64,000 nucleotides of DNA, taken from contig NZ_HE997626.1 in NCBI RefSeq assembly GCF_000312385.1, positions 1,010,900 to 1,074,899 on the forward strand, in the 5' to 3' direction. A program made the position numbers and the translations under genes. This DNA is from Tsukamurella sp. 1534 (GTDB taxonomy: Bacteria; Actinomycetota; Actinomycetes; Mycobacteriales; Mycobacteriaceae). The notes beneath the pieces are model-generated. The model saw only the letters and a program-made list of their open reading frames with translations, was not told the DNA's origin and made no database searches. Below, piece by piece: positions 1 to 8,204 of the stretch; positions within the stretch are counted from its first letter, which is position 1; each line of letters starts with the position of its first letter.

Positions 1-267
1 CGGCTTCGGCTTCGGCTTCGGCTTCGGCTTCGGCTTCGGCTTCGGCTTCGGCTTCGGCTTCGGCTTCGGCTTCGGCTTCGGCTTCGGCTTCGGCTTCGGC
101 TTCGGCTTCGGCTTCGGCTTCGGCTTCGGCTTCGGCTTCGGCTTCGGCTTCGGCTTCGGCTTCGGCTTCGGCTTCGGCTTCGGCTTCGGCTTCGGCTTCG
201 GCTTCGGCTTCGGCTTCGGCTTCGGCTTCGGCTTCGGCTTCGGCTTCGGCTTCGGCTTCGGCTTCGG
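1..267 (-). repeat. Hexanucleotide microsatellite coding for (Glu-Ala)n
   Basis: An uninterrupted tandem array of the hexamer CGGCTT, about 44 copies, fills the first 267 bases and continues off the left edge. On the minus strand it reads GCCGAA, in frame with the large acidic protein that ends here, so it encodes alternating Ala and Glu. Because the unit is six bases, copy-number changes would lengthen or shorten the protein without a frameshift. The copies look perfect, which suggests recent expansion or, at a window edge, a possible assembly artefact. Confidence 0.97.
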
Positions 268-2101
268 ACGGATCATCGGCGACCTGGTCGTCCTCGTCCA
301 GTTCACCGACGTGGTCGTCCTCATCCACTTCGGCGACGATATCGCCGGCCTCCCCGTCACCGCCGCCGTCGACGTCGGTCACGGTCTCCGCTTCCGAGGC
401 CCCCGGATCGTCACACCCCTCCGCCACATCAGGCTCGGCGTCCTCCCGAACGGAGGCCGCTTCCTGCTCGGCGGCGTCGGCGTGATCCTCGGCGTGGCCA
501 TCAGAGTTGTCCTCGGCGTCGTGATGGATGTCCGTCTCCTCGATGACTTTCCCTGCAGCCTCGTCCGCCGACTGCGCAGCGCCGCGTTCGGGCGCGGGCT
601 CATCGCGCACATCCTCGTCGTGCGGGGGCTCATCGGCCGGGTCGGGCACCGTCGGAACCGTGCCCCGGCCCGGTTGCGCCCACAAGCCGGATCCGCCCGG
701 GACTCGGCCGAACGCCATGAATCCGTCGTCGAGAGGTTCGGACGGGGCCGGCACGGCGGCGTCGCGAGACACGGCAGCGCCGTCGGGAGCCTCGGCGACC
801 TCCGTCACCGCGTCGTCCACCTCGGGCTCGGACCCGTTGTGCTGGAAGGGGATCGACATGAACGACGTCTCGGCGGCGATCGGAATCGGCCCGGTGGCGA
901 TCGGGCCCCGGTGCCCGTTCTTCTCAGCCCCGTTCGTGCCGTTCACACCGCCCAGGAGGTCACCGTGCTCCACGTCGGCCCCGTTAACGCCGTTGATCGT
1001 CGGGACGCGACCGAACGACATGAAGTCGTTCACCAGCATCGGTGACACCACGGGCGCGACGGGGGCGTCGGGCTCCTGCTCCGGCTCCGTCGTCTCGGCA
1101 ACGGCGTCCGCCGGCTCGAGCCGTTCGACGCGGGGAACGACCGCCGGGGCTCCGTCCACGACGCCCGCCGACGAGTCCTGCCCTTCGGCGATTCCGACGC
1201 CGTCGTCCGACTCCGCGTCCGCGGCGTCCCATCCGTTCGTTCCGGTGACGCCGGCGACCGTCGACGGGATCCGCCCGAACCCCATGAACACCAACGGCGG
1301 CGCGGCGGGCTGATCGGCGCCGGGCTCATCGACGCCCGCGACCCCGGTGTCCTCGTCGCCGGTGTCGTCGGCGGCGTCCTCGTCGGCGATGCCGGCGTCC
1401 CGCGCGGACTCGACCGCGGAGAAGCCGTTCACGAACGCCTCGTCGTCGCCGGAGTTGGCGAAAGCGTCCTCCGCCGCCGCGGCGGTATCCACTGCTTCCT
1501 CCGCCGCGGAACCGGATCCGGTCGGGGGTTCGGCGGGCGCAGCCCCGTCGACCTGGCCGGGGATCCTCCCGAACGCCATGAAGGTACTCACCAGACTCAC
1601 CGGCGGCTTGTTCGTGGCGTGCCCGTTGTACGGCGGCGTGGTCATGCGCTCGGCGACCTCGGTCGCCTTGGCCCGAGCCTCCGCGATCAGAGCCTCGATC
1701 TCCTCGCCGGGATCCTCGCCGAGCGCGGTGGCCTCACGCTCGAGCTTCTCGATATCCGCTTCCAGCTGATAAACGATCTCGGCCTGCTCGAGATTGACCT
1801 GCTGAAGGCTGCGCGCCATTTCCCCCAAGGCGTGCGAAACGTGCACGAGACTCTCGCCGACTTTGACGATCCCGACGAAACTCTTCGCCCATTTTCCTGT
1901 TTCGGTCTCGAGGAATTCCACGAGATCCACATCGCTCAATTGCGTCGTCGCCGTCGTACCTTCGCTCGCCACACGAAACGCATAGGAGGACGCCTGTGCG
2001 GCGGACAACGCACGCGATGCGAGATCGTCCGGGGTGACCTCGTCCTCCCAGATGCCCTCGAGGAGCACGTCGGCGTACTTGGTTTCCGGCCGGTCGATCA
2101 C
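1..2101 (-). CDS. Acidic repeat protein with helical N-terminus, FMxFGR[IV]P motifs and (Glu-Ala)n tract (3' end outside window)
   Basis: I do not recognise this protein. About 700 codons lie in the window and the frame is still open at base 1. The GTG start overlaps the stop of the upstream small gene (GTGA), so the two are probably translationally coupled. Residues 1-165 are predicted helical and partly coiled-coil, with one Trp-rich turn (LLEGIWED) and a long charged helix around residues 110-160. Residues 165-610 are low-complexity, rich in Asp, Glu, Gly, Ala and Pro, and are punctuated by F-M-[AGS]-F-G-R-[IV]-P at about residues 173, 271, 359 and 460, with a decayed FMSIPF near 413. From about residue 612 it is pure Glu-Ala. 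No signal peptide or membrane segment is visible in this part. A secreted or scaffold role is a guess only. Confidence 0.85.
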   Translation of the reverse strand, partial: MIDRPETKYADVLLEGIWEDEVTPDDLASRALSAAQASSYAFRVASEGTTATTQLSDVDLVEFLETETGKWAKSFVGIVKVGESLVHVSHALGEMARSLQQVNLEQAEIVYQLEADIEKLEREATALGEDPGEEIEALIAEARAKATEVAERMTTPPYNGHATNKPPVSLVSTFMAFGRIPGQVDGAAPAEPPTGSGSAAEEAVDTAAAAEDAFANSGDDEAFVNGFSAVESARDAGIADEDAADDTGDEDTGVAGVDEPGADQPAAPPLVFMGFGRIPSTVAGVTGTNGWDAADAESDDGVGIAEGQDSSAGVVDGAPAVVPRVERLEPADAVAETTEPEQEPDAPVAPVVSPMLVNDFMSFGRVPTINGVNGADVEHGDLLGGVNGTNGAEKNGHRGPIATGPIPIAAETSFMSIPFQHNGSEPEVDDAVTEVAEAPDGAAVSRDAAVPAPSEPLDDGFMAFGRVPGGSGLWAQPGRGTVPTVPDPADEPPHDEDVRDEPAPERGAAQSADEAAGKVIEETDIHHDAEDNSDGHAEDHADAAEQEAASVREDAEPDVAEGCDDPGASEAETVTDVDGGGDGEAGDIVAEVDEDDHVGELDEDDQVADDPSEAEAEAEAEAEAEAEAEAEAEAEAEAEAEAEAEAEAEAEAEAEAEAEAEAEAEAEAEAEAEAEAEAEAEAEAEAEAEAEAEAEAEAEA

Positions 2102-2421
2102 GAGAAGACGCCCACCGCGCGACGGGACGAGGGGCCCGGGAACGGCGACGGCCAGACGACGCCGCTCGACGGCTGCTCGTCATCCGAGGCGTGCGCCCGC
2201 TGCAGCGCCTCCGCGGCTTCGAGTTCGGGAAGCACGTCCCCCACCAGACCTTCGACGGTTTCGACGATGCGCTCGCCGTGCGGGCTCGTATAGCCCACCG
2301 AGGAGCTGATCGACGTCACCGTCGTCCGCAATTGGGCGGTCGCGATCGCCGCCCGCGCTTCGATCGCGCGAGCTCCGGCGCTCCGACCGAGGTCTGCACT
2401 GCGGTCGTTCTCGGACCCCAT
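2098..2421 (-). CDS. Small helical-hairpin protein, ESX-substrate-like size
   Basis: A 107-residue protein of unknown function. Residues 14-42 and 50-80 look like two amphipathic helices separated by a short turn (GYTSPHG); the remainder is a polar tail. This length and hairpin shape resemble WXG100/EspC-type substrates of type VII secretion, but I see neither a WxG turn nor a clear YxxxD/E signal, so that is only a structural resemblance. GGGAGGG lies four bases before the ATG, a strong ribosome binding site. Its stop overlaps the GTG of the acidic repeat protein, which marks the pair as an operon. It could equally be a chaperone or partner for that larger protein. Confidence 0.75.
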   Translation of the reverse strand: MGSENDRSADLGRSAGARAIEARAAIATAQLRTTVTSISSSVGYTSPHGERIVETVEGLVGDVLPELEAAEALQRAHASDDEQPSSGVVWPSPFPGPSSRRAVGVFS

Positions 2422-2886
2422 GCCACCCTCCCGTCTGCATCAGACCCGTCACACAGGTACTGACTGGATTCGTTGTCGCAAAAGAATGTACCACCCGGAT
2501 CTCTGGTTTGCTTAACTGGATTTCATGTTTTGGGATCGCAAGTTCGCCAGGTCAGGATGCATTCCCGTTTCCACCAACAGCGGTTGGCCATCACGGGGCC
2601 GGGTCCGTCGCCGCACAACACGATGCGCGATCAAGAAAAGCGCGGTTCTCCAGGAGAAATCAGGTTGATCTCATCGCCGCCGGTGCCCGCGGCACGACGC
2701 ATTCGGGCACGCCCCGTCGCATTCGTCGCGCCGGGTGTGAACCCGCATTCTCGGATCTCTCCACCACACCGGAACCATTCGTCGGCGCACCAGTCGCGGC
2801 ACGATCGAATACGCGCGAGCGAGTTCCTCCGCCGACGCTGCCGGCTACTGAGCGTTCTTCGCCTCGCGAGCCCGCCCGGCCGCCTC
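2422..2886. other. Intergenic region between the ROK gene end and the helical-protein operon
   Basis: About 465 bases without a convincing gene; open frames here run antisense to or past the neighbours with no start signals. The stretch around 2460-2560 is less GC-rich than its surroundings and, read leftward, contains TACATT about 65 bases before the ATG at 2421, a possible -10 box for the small-gene operon. No clear terminator hairpin was seen after the ROK stop at 2887. Confidence 0.5.
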
Positions 2887-4194
2887 CTACGCCTGCGCGC
2901 GGGCGACGGCGCCGAGCGGATCGGTGTACACGCCGTCCAGCGCGGACGCGCCGGCGGCCTGCTGCTGCACGCGCGAGCCCGCGCCGCTCACCCGGACCGC
3001 CCGCCCGGGCTCGGCCGAGGTGGCCTTCAGCGCGGCGGAGACGTGCGGCAGGATCGCGGTGTGGTCGGTGAACGCCTGGCCGCCCAGGATCAGGCGGTCC
3101 GGGTTGAAGATGTCCGCGACGAGGGCCGCGGCCTCGCCGAGAACCCGTCCGCGCTCGGCCACGATGGCGCGTGCGGTCTCGTCGCCCGTGTCGGCCAGCT
3201 TGTGCAGGTCGGCGATCGTGCGCACCGAAAGCTTCTGCGCGCGTGCGGCATCGACGACGGCGGTGTCGGTCACCGCGTCCTCGAGCCGGCCGGTACGCTT
3301 CGGGTCCAGCAGCTCGACGTTGCGCGTCGGCAGGTGACCGATGGTGTGCGGTCCGGACTTCGGCGAATGCACGGCGCCGTGCAGAGCCAGCGCCACACCC
3401 ACGGTCTCGCGACCGTAGAAGTACAGCGTGGAGCCCTGGGATTCGAACTCCTCCGACAGATGCAGCTCGGCGGCGGCCATCGCCTCGACGTGCGGCGCCA
3501 CCGTCACCGGCAGACCGATCGCCCCCGAAAGGCGTTCGCCCAGAGCGACGTTCTTCCATCCGAGGCGCGGGTGGTCGGCGACGATGCCGCGGTCGTCCAC
3601 GCGGCCGCCGATCGCGACCCCGGCGCCGAGCACCGTGCGGCCGTCCCAGCGGGCCAGGAATCGACGCGCACTGGTGGCGATCACGGAGAGCACCTCACCG
3701 GGCTCACCGCTCTCGGGAGTGGGGATCTGGATGGCGCCGACCACCTTGCCGGCCACATCGTGCATGGTCACCGTGCTCACACGGAAGCCGATGTGGATGC
3801 CGAGCGCCACCGGCCCGTTGGGATCGATCTCCAGCGGCAGGCGGGGGCGGCCCACGACGCCGCTCGCGGCGCGGTCGGCGCGCTCACGCACGAGGCCCGC
3901 GTCGATCAGCGCGGTGACCTGGCGGTTCACGGTGGCTGCGGACAGCTGCGTCTCGCGGACGATCTCGTCGCGCAGCACGAGGCCGCCGCGCCGGATCACG
4001 CGCAGGACGGCCGCGGCGGGCTTCTCGGAGACGCGCAGCTGGGGCGGGAAGACGCGGGCGGGCGCTCCGACACGAGGCGCACGCTCGGTGGATGTACTGC
4101 GGGACAGCGGATTCCGTCCCCGGGTGGAGGCACTGGTACGACTCTGCGTACGGGCCGGAGTGGCAGTGGTGGCGGGAAGATCAACGACGGTCAT
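2887..4194 (-). CDS. ROK-family transcriptional regulator
   Basis: A 435-residue ROK (repressor, ORF, kinase) protein. After a basic, disordered 50-residue N-terminus comes a winged-helix DNA-binding domain (about 55-125, including a stretch LSAATVNRQVTALIDAGLV) and then a sugar-kinase-like fold (about 130-420). The kinase half keeps recognisable pieces such as LGAGVAIGGRVDD and LILGGQAFTD but lacks the Cys-rich zinc motif (CxCGxxGC) of classical NagC/Mlc, so it may bind a ligand without catalysis. Size and domain order resemble mycobacterial Rv0485, but I cannot confirm orthology. GAGGA three bases before the ATG supports the start. It is transcribed alone and faces away from the ABC-F gene. 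The ligand and targets cannot be read from context. Confidence 0.85.
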   Translation of the reverse strand: MTVVDLPATTATPARTQSRTSASTRGRNPLSRSTSTERAPRVGAPARVFPPQLRVSEKPAAAVLRVIRRGGLVLRDEIVRETQLSAATVNRQVTALIDAGLVRERADRAASGVVGRPRLPLEIDPNGPVALGIHIGFRVSTVTMHDVAGKVVGAIQIPTPESGEPGEVLSVIATSARRFLARWDGRTVLGAGVAIGGRVDDRGIVADHPRLGWKNVALGERLSGAIGLPVTVAPHVEAMAAAELHLSEEFESQGSTLYFYGRETVGVALALHGAVHSPKSGPHTIGHLPTRNVELLDPKRTGRLEDAVTDTAVVDAARAQKLSVRTIADLHKLADTGDETARAIVAERGRVLGEAAALVADIFNPDRLILGGQAFTDHTAILPHVSAALKATSAEPGRAVRVSGAGSRVQQQAAGASALDGVYTDPLGAVARAQA

Positions 4195-4533
4195 GGTTCC
4201 TCAAGGGTGTGCGTGCGCCGCGGCCTGCGGGGCGCGATACCCCGGGCGCGGACTGGTTACAGGTGTCGAAAGGAGTCGGCCTGGTGAAGGCCGGCGAAGT
4301 GCGAGCGGGAACGCTCAGCAGCAGCACATTCGACAGTGCACGCGAACCATGGGGAGACGGCAGCCCAGCGCGACGGTCTCATAACCGACGCGCAGATGGG
4401 CCTCAAGACTCCCGGACATACGCCAAAGCTAGCACCCCGCACCTCCGACCGCACAAGCGCGCGGCCGCGGACTGGGACGTACATCACACTCCCGGGTCCG
4501 GAAAATCCGGTGCGGGCGCCGGAAGCCGTTCGT
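4195..4533. other. Divergent intergenic region between ROK regulator and ABC-F gene
   Basis: About 340 bases that must hold the ROK promoter (leftward). I could not assign a confident -35/-10 pair for it. The right end leads into the -10 box that serves the ABC-F leader ORF. Short open frames here have no Shine-Dalgarno and no recognisable product. Confidence 0.4.
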
Positions 4534-4558
4534 TAGACTCATCGCCATGCTGTCTTGA
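4534..4558 (+). promoter_or_regulatory. -10 box and leaderless three-codon uORF (Met-Leu-Ser-stop) ahead of the ABC-F gene
   Basis: TAGACT at 4534-4539 is followed after seven bases by ATG CTG TCT TGA (4547-4558). The spacing places the predicted transcript start on the ATG itself, so the mRNA would begin with this minimal ORF. The ABC-F ATG follows 68 bases after the uORF stop with its own AAGGAG. Short leader ORFs before antibiotic-resistance ABC-F genes are known to act as attenuators in other bacteria; a similar role here is inference. Confidence 0.55.
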
Positions 4559-4626
4559 GCCGTCCCAGCCCCCGCTGCCCCGCACCCTCGTGCCGCCGCA
4601 GCTCACTCGGACCTCAAGGAGCATTC

Positions 4627-6162
4627 ATGGCCACCTCTCTCGCTGTCTCCGCGCTCACCCTCCGCTGGCCGGACGGCACCGTCGTCTTCGACGACCTGAG
4701 CTTCACCATCCCCGCGGGGCGCGCGTCCCTGGTGGGCGCCAACGGTGCCGGGAAGACCACGATGCTGCGCGTTCTCGCGGGCCGGATCGCCCCCACCTCG
4801 GGTTCCGTGAGCGGGGCCGGCGTGGTCGGCTACGTGCCCCAGCACCCGCAGGGCCGTGCCGAGGACACGCTCGCCGACGCGCTCGGCATCGGCGGCACCG
4901 TCGGGGCGCTGCGCCGCATCGAGGCCGGCTCGGCCGACCCCGCCGATTTCGAGGCGGTCGGCGACGACTGGGACGTCGAGGAGCGGGCGACCGCCGTGCT
5001 CGACGGCCTGGGCCTGCGGCTCGGCGGGCTGGAGCGCACCGTCGGGACCCTGTCCGGCGGCGAGGCGACGCTCCTCGCGATCGCCGGGCAGTTGCTGCGC
5101 CGTCCCGACACCCTGCTGCTGGACGAGCCCACCAACAACCTGGACGAGCGGGCGCGCGGCCTGCTCACCGACGCCCTGGAACGGTTCGGCGGCACCGCGG
5201 TGGTGGTCAGCCACGACCTCACGCTGCTCGAGCGGATGGATTCCACCGTGGAGCTGTACCGCGGCGGCGTGCGCGTGTTCGGCGGGCCGTACTCGCACTA
5301 CCGCGAGGTGCTCGACGCCGAGCAGGCCGCCGCGGAGCAGGCGGTGACCACGGCATCGGTCGACCTCAAGGCGCAGCAGCGGGATCTGGTGGAGGCGCGG
5401 ACCAAGCTGGACCGTCGCGCACGGTTCGCCGCCAAGGCGGAGGCCGAGAAGCGCGTGCCCAAGATCATCGCGGGCCTGCGCAAGAACGCCGCGGAGGTGT
5501 CGGCCGGTAAACACCGCACGCTGCACGAGGACCGCGTCGATTCCGCGCGCGGAGCCCTGGACCAGGCCAAGGAGGGCGTGCGAGACGACCGTTCCGTCCG
5601 GATCACCATGCCCTCGCCGGGACCGGGGCTGCACCGGCTCCAGCTCGACGACGGTCCGCTGCAGGTCGCGGGGCCCGAGCGGGTCGCGCTGGTCGGGCCC
5701 AACGGGGCGGGCAAGACGACGGTGCTGCGCCGCGCGATCGGGGCGGCCCGGGCCGGGACGCCCCCGACGGTGATCGGGTACGTCCCGCAGGACGTGCGGT
5801 TCGGCCCGGCGGAGGACGGTGCGCTCATCGACGCGGTCCGCGACGCGCATCCGGACCTCGACGCGCAGCACGCGCACGCCGCGCTCGCGCGGATGTTGTT
5901 CCGCGGGCGGCAGTCGGAGCGGATCGTGGGCACGCTGAGCGGCGGCGAGCGCCTGCGGCTGGCGCTGGCGATCGCCCTCCTGGGCGATCCCGCGCCGACG
6001 CTGCTGGCGCTGGACGAGCCGACCAACAACCTCGACATCCCGTCGGTGGAGCTGCTGGTCGACGCGCTCAAGGAGTGGGCGGGCGCGCTCGTCGTGGTCT
6101 CGCACGACCGCGCCTTCCTCGACCTCCTCGACCTGACGCGCGAGGTGGCGATCGCGCGCTAG
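4627..6162 (+). CDS. ABC-F family ATPase (ribosome-associated, duplicated ABC domains)
   Basis: A 511-residue soluble protein with two ABC ATPase domains and no membrane segments, the layout of ABC-F proteins that act on the ribosome (translation factors or ribosome-protection resistance proteins). First domain: Walker A GANGAGKTT near residue 38, signature LSGGE near 142, Walker B LLLDEPTNNLD near 164. Second domain: GPNGAGKTT near 357, LSGGER near 436, LALDEPTNNLD near 460. The interdomain linker (about 235-310) is charged and helical, as expected for the P-site tRNA interaction motif. The start at 4627 is chosen because AAGGAG lies just upstream; longer in-frame starts lack this. The short linker and the leader uORF upstream are compatible with a macrolide/lincosamide-type resistance factor, but substrate cannot be predicted. 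Confidence 0.9.
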   Translation: MATSLAVSALTLRWPDGTVVFDDLSFTIPAGRASLVGANGAGKTTMLRVLAGRIAPTSGSVSGAGVVGYVPQHPQGRAEDTLADALGIGGTVGALRRIEAGSADPADFEAVGDDWDVEERATAVLDGLGLRLGGLERTVGTLSGGEATLLAIAGQLLRRPDTLLLDEPTNNLDERARGLLTDALERFGGTAVVVSHDLTLLERMDSTVELYRGGVRVFGGPYSHYREVLDAEQAAAEQAVTTASVDLKAQQRDLVEARTKLDRRARFAAKAEAEKRVPKIIAGLRKNAAEVSAGKHRTLHEDRVDSARGALDQAKEGVRDDRSVRITMPSPGPGLHRLQLDDGPLQVAGPERVALVGPNGAGKTTVLRRAIGAARAGTPPTVIGYVPQDVRFGPAEDGALIDAVRDAHPDLDAQHAHAALARMLFRGRQSERIVGTLSGGERLRLALAIALLGDPAPTLLALDEPTNNLDIPSVELLVDALKEWAGALVVVSHDRAFLDLLDLTREVAIAR

Positions 6163-6165
6163 CCT
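6160..6165 (+). promoter_or_regulatory. -10 box of the Fic gene, built on the ABC-F stop codon
   Basis: TAGCCT begins with the TAG stop of the ABC-F gene and lies six bases before the ATG at 6172. No Shine-Dalgarno is present before that ATG, so a leaderless transcript is likely. Confidence 0.5.
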
Positions 6166-6171
6166 CGGTCG

Positions 6172-7050
6172 ATGGCAGATCCGCTCAGCGCGTGCGCCGG
6201 CCCGCTCTCCGGCCTGGAGCCGGAGCGGGCCGGCGTGCTGCGCGCGGCGATCGCCAACAGCGTGCTGGAGGGATGGGCGCCCACCGCCGCCGACGCGGAG
6301 CGGCTCGCGGAGGTCGCCGACGGCGCCGTCCCACTCGCCTCGTACCTCGACGGTGCGGTCGAGCGCGCGCTGGCGGCCGCGACCGAGGTGGGGTCACCCG
6401 ACTGCGAGGACGCGCCGCGCGGGTTCCCCGACACCCTGTACCCGGGGACGGGGGTCCTGCGGAACCGGTTCGGTATCCGCGACGCGGATGCACTGCGGCA
6501 GCTGGAGTTCGAGATCGGCACCGCCCAGGAGCTCGGCATCGAGACCGGGACCGTCGCCCTGCCCCCGACGTACGACGGAGCGCACCTCAGGTCGATCCAC
6601 CGCGCGCTGTTCGGCACTCTCTACCCGTGGGCGGGCGAGTTCCGGCGATACGACATGGCCCTGCGGGACAACACGTTCCATTCGTATTGGATCGAGCGGT
6701 ACCTCGAGGACGCGGCGCACCTGCTGCGCAACCGGCTCCCGCACCAGCACGTGGCACTGCTCGGCGAGACGAAGGACCGGAAGGTCTACGCCTACCAGGC
6801 GGCCGAGGCGTACGCGTATCTCAACTGCGCACATCCGTTCCGCGAGGGCAACGGGCGCTCCTCGAAGACGCTGCTGCAGCTGCTCGCCGCGAAGGCCGGC
6901 TACCGGCTGGACTTCGCAGCGGTCTCGAAGCGGCAGTGGGACACCGCGTCCCACCGTTCCGCACCGGAGCACGGGCACTACCGCCCCGACGCGCACCCGC
7001 TGTTCTCGGTGTTCACCGCGATCACCACTCCCCTCGCGGTGCCGGCCTAG
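6172..7050 (+). CDS. Fic-family AMP-transferase with antitoxin-like N-terminal helix
   Basis: A 292-residue Fic protein. The catalytic loop HPFREGNGRSS at about residues 221-231 matches the HPFxxGNGR consensus, with the catalytic His and phosphate-binding Gly-Asn-Gly-Arg intact; Fic enzymes usually transfer AMP to a target hydroxyl. The N-terminal 60 residues resemble the VbhA-type antitoxin helix that blocks Fic active sites: NSVLEG near residue 30 looks like the inhibitory (S/T)xxxE(G/N) motif, though the Ser is one position closer to the Glu than the consensus, so inhibition may be relaxed. A fused antitoxin would make this a self-regulated (class II-like) Fic. The gene follows the ABC-F gene with a nine-base gap but appears to have its own promoter. 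Its stop shares CTAG with the convergent neighbour. Confidence 0.88.
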   Translation: MADPLSACAGPLSGLEPERAGVLRAAIANSVLEGWAPTAADAERLAEVADGAVPLASYLDGAVERALAAATEVGSPDCEDAPRGFPDTLYPGTGVLRNRFGIRDADALRQLEFEIGTAQELGIETGTVALPPTYDGAHLRSIHRALFGTLYPWAGEFRRYDMALRDNTFHSYWIERYLEDAAHLLRNRLPHQHVALLGETKDRKVYAYQAAEAYAYLNCAHPFREGNGRSSKTLLQLLAAKAGYRLDFAAVSKRQWDTASHRSAPEHGHYRPDAHPLFSVFTAITTPLAVPA

Positions 7051-8204
7051 AGCCGATAGCGCTCCAGGCCGAGCCAGCCCGCCATCTCGGCGACCGTCTG
7101 CTCCAGCGCCGCCTCCGACGCGGCGTCGCGGCCGCCGGGCTCCCAGGTGGTGGAGTGCACGAGCAGGTCCCCCGCCGCGCGGTCGGCCTTGACGTCGCAG
7201 CGGGCGACGATCCTGTCGCCGAAGACGAACGGCAGCACGTAGTAGCCGTGCACCCGTTGCTCCTTCGGCGTGTAGATCTCGATCCGGTAGCGGAAGTCGA
7301 ACAGCGCCTCGGCCCGCTCGCGCTGCCACACGACGGGGTCGAACGGCGACAGCAGGGCGCGCGCGTGGACGGCGCGCGGTCGCTTGGCCTCGGCGTGGAG
7401 GTACACCGTGCCGGGCCACCAGTCGGCCTCCACCTCCACCAGTTCGCCCGTGGCGACCAGTTCTTCGATGGCCGGAGCCGCCTGCGCCACCGACAGCCGG
7501 AAGTAGTCGCGCAGGCACCGGGCGTTGCCGATCCCCAGCGCCTTCGCCGACTGCCGGATCAGCTCGACGAACGCCTCCTCGTGGGACGTCTCGTGCTCGG
7601 CGAGCTCCCCGAGAACCACCGCCGACGGCGCGTACAGCCGCTCGAACTGGCTGGTGCGGCCGGCGCTGGTGACCTCGCCGGTGTGGAACAGGACCTCGAG
7701 CCCCTCCTTCACCGACGACCAGTTCCAGCCCCAGTGCGTCTTCTCCACCACCTGCTCGTGCTCCAGGTGCGCCTCCAGCCCGCGGGCGGTGACCGGCGGC
7801 AGCTCCGCGAGCGCGCCGCGCAGCCGGTCGAGCTGGCCGGGGTGCCGCTCGTCGTAGCTCGCGAACCGCCGGGACGCCCGGTCCGAGGTCCGGCGGTGCC
7901 GCAGAAGCGGCCACGTCTCCGGCGGCACCAGCGAGGCCTCGTGCGCCCAGGCCTCGACGAGCCGGCGCGGGGCCTTATCGCGGGCGCGGTCGAGGAGCGC
8001 GGTGTCGTAGTCGCCGAGACGGGCGAACAGCGGGAGGTACTGGCTGCGCGCGACCACGTTGACGCTGTCGATCTGGATGAGTTTGAGCCGGTCGATGGTC
8101 TTCTGGACCTGCCGCATCGTCGGCGTGGACGTGCCCGCGAAGCCGGGCTCGAATCCCTGAGCGGCGAGCGCGATGCGGCGCGCCTGCGGCTGCGTGACCC
8201 TCAT
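7047..8204 (-). CDS. YcaQ/AlkX-like winged-helix protein (possible DNA glycosylase)
   Basis: A 385-residue member of the HTH_42 family. Family members that have been studied, such as E. coli YcaQ and Streptomyces AlkZ, are DNA glycosylases that unhook interstrand crosslinks using a QxQ or QxD motif; here LIQIDSVNVVARSQ near residue 43 supplies Q-I-D. Three winged-helix subdomains are expected and the conserved late segment LLSPFDPVVWQRERAEALF (near residue 280) is present. The ATG at 8204 overlaps the TGA of the NUDIX gene by four bases (ATGA), so the two are co-translated. A repair enzyme next to a nucleotide-cleaning NUDIX protein is coherent, but glycosylase activity is an inference from the family. 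Confidence 0.82.
   Translation of the reverse strand: MRVTQPQARRIALAAQGFEPGFAGTSTPTMRQVQKTIDRLKLIQIDSVNVVARSQYLPLFARLGDYDTALLDRARDKAPRRLVEAWAHEASLVPPETWPLLRHRRTSDRASRRFASYDERHPGQLDRLRGALAELPPVTARGLEAHLEHEQVVEKTHWGWNWSSVKEGLEVLFHTGEVTSAGRTSQFERLYAPSAVVLGELAEHETSHEEAFVELIRQSAKALGIGNARCLRDYFRLSVAQAAPAIEELVATGELVEVEADWWPGTVYLHAEAKRPRAVHARALLSPFDPVVWQRERAEALFDFRYRIEIYTPKEQRVHGYYVLPFVFGDRIVARCDVKADRAAGDLLVHSTTWEPGGRDAASEAALEQTVAEMAGWLGLERYRL

Noticed and set aside
1-267. Possible telomere-like or replication-origin repeat
   Set aside because: The hexamer is in frame with a long protein and encodes Glu-Ala without stops, so a coding microsatellite explains it.
1687-2183. Apparent frameshift in the acidic repeat protein
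   Set aside because: The shift between the 107-residue frame and the long frame is a true gene boundary: a GTG start overlaps the first gene's TGA.
2473-4287. Long plus-strand open frame opposite the ROK gene
   Set aside because: Arg/His/Ala-rich shadow translation typical of high GC; the minus-strand frame has clear ROK domains and a Shine-Dalgarno.
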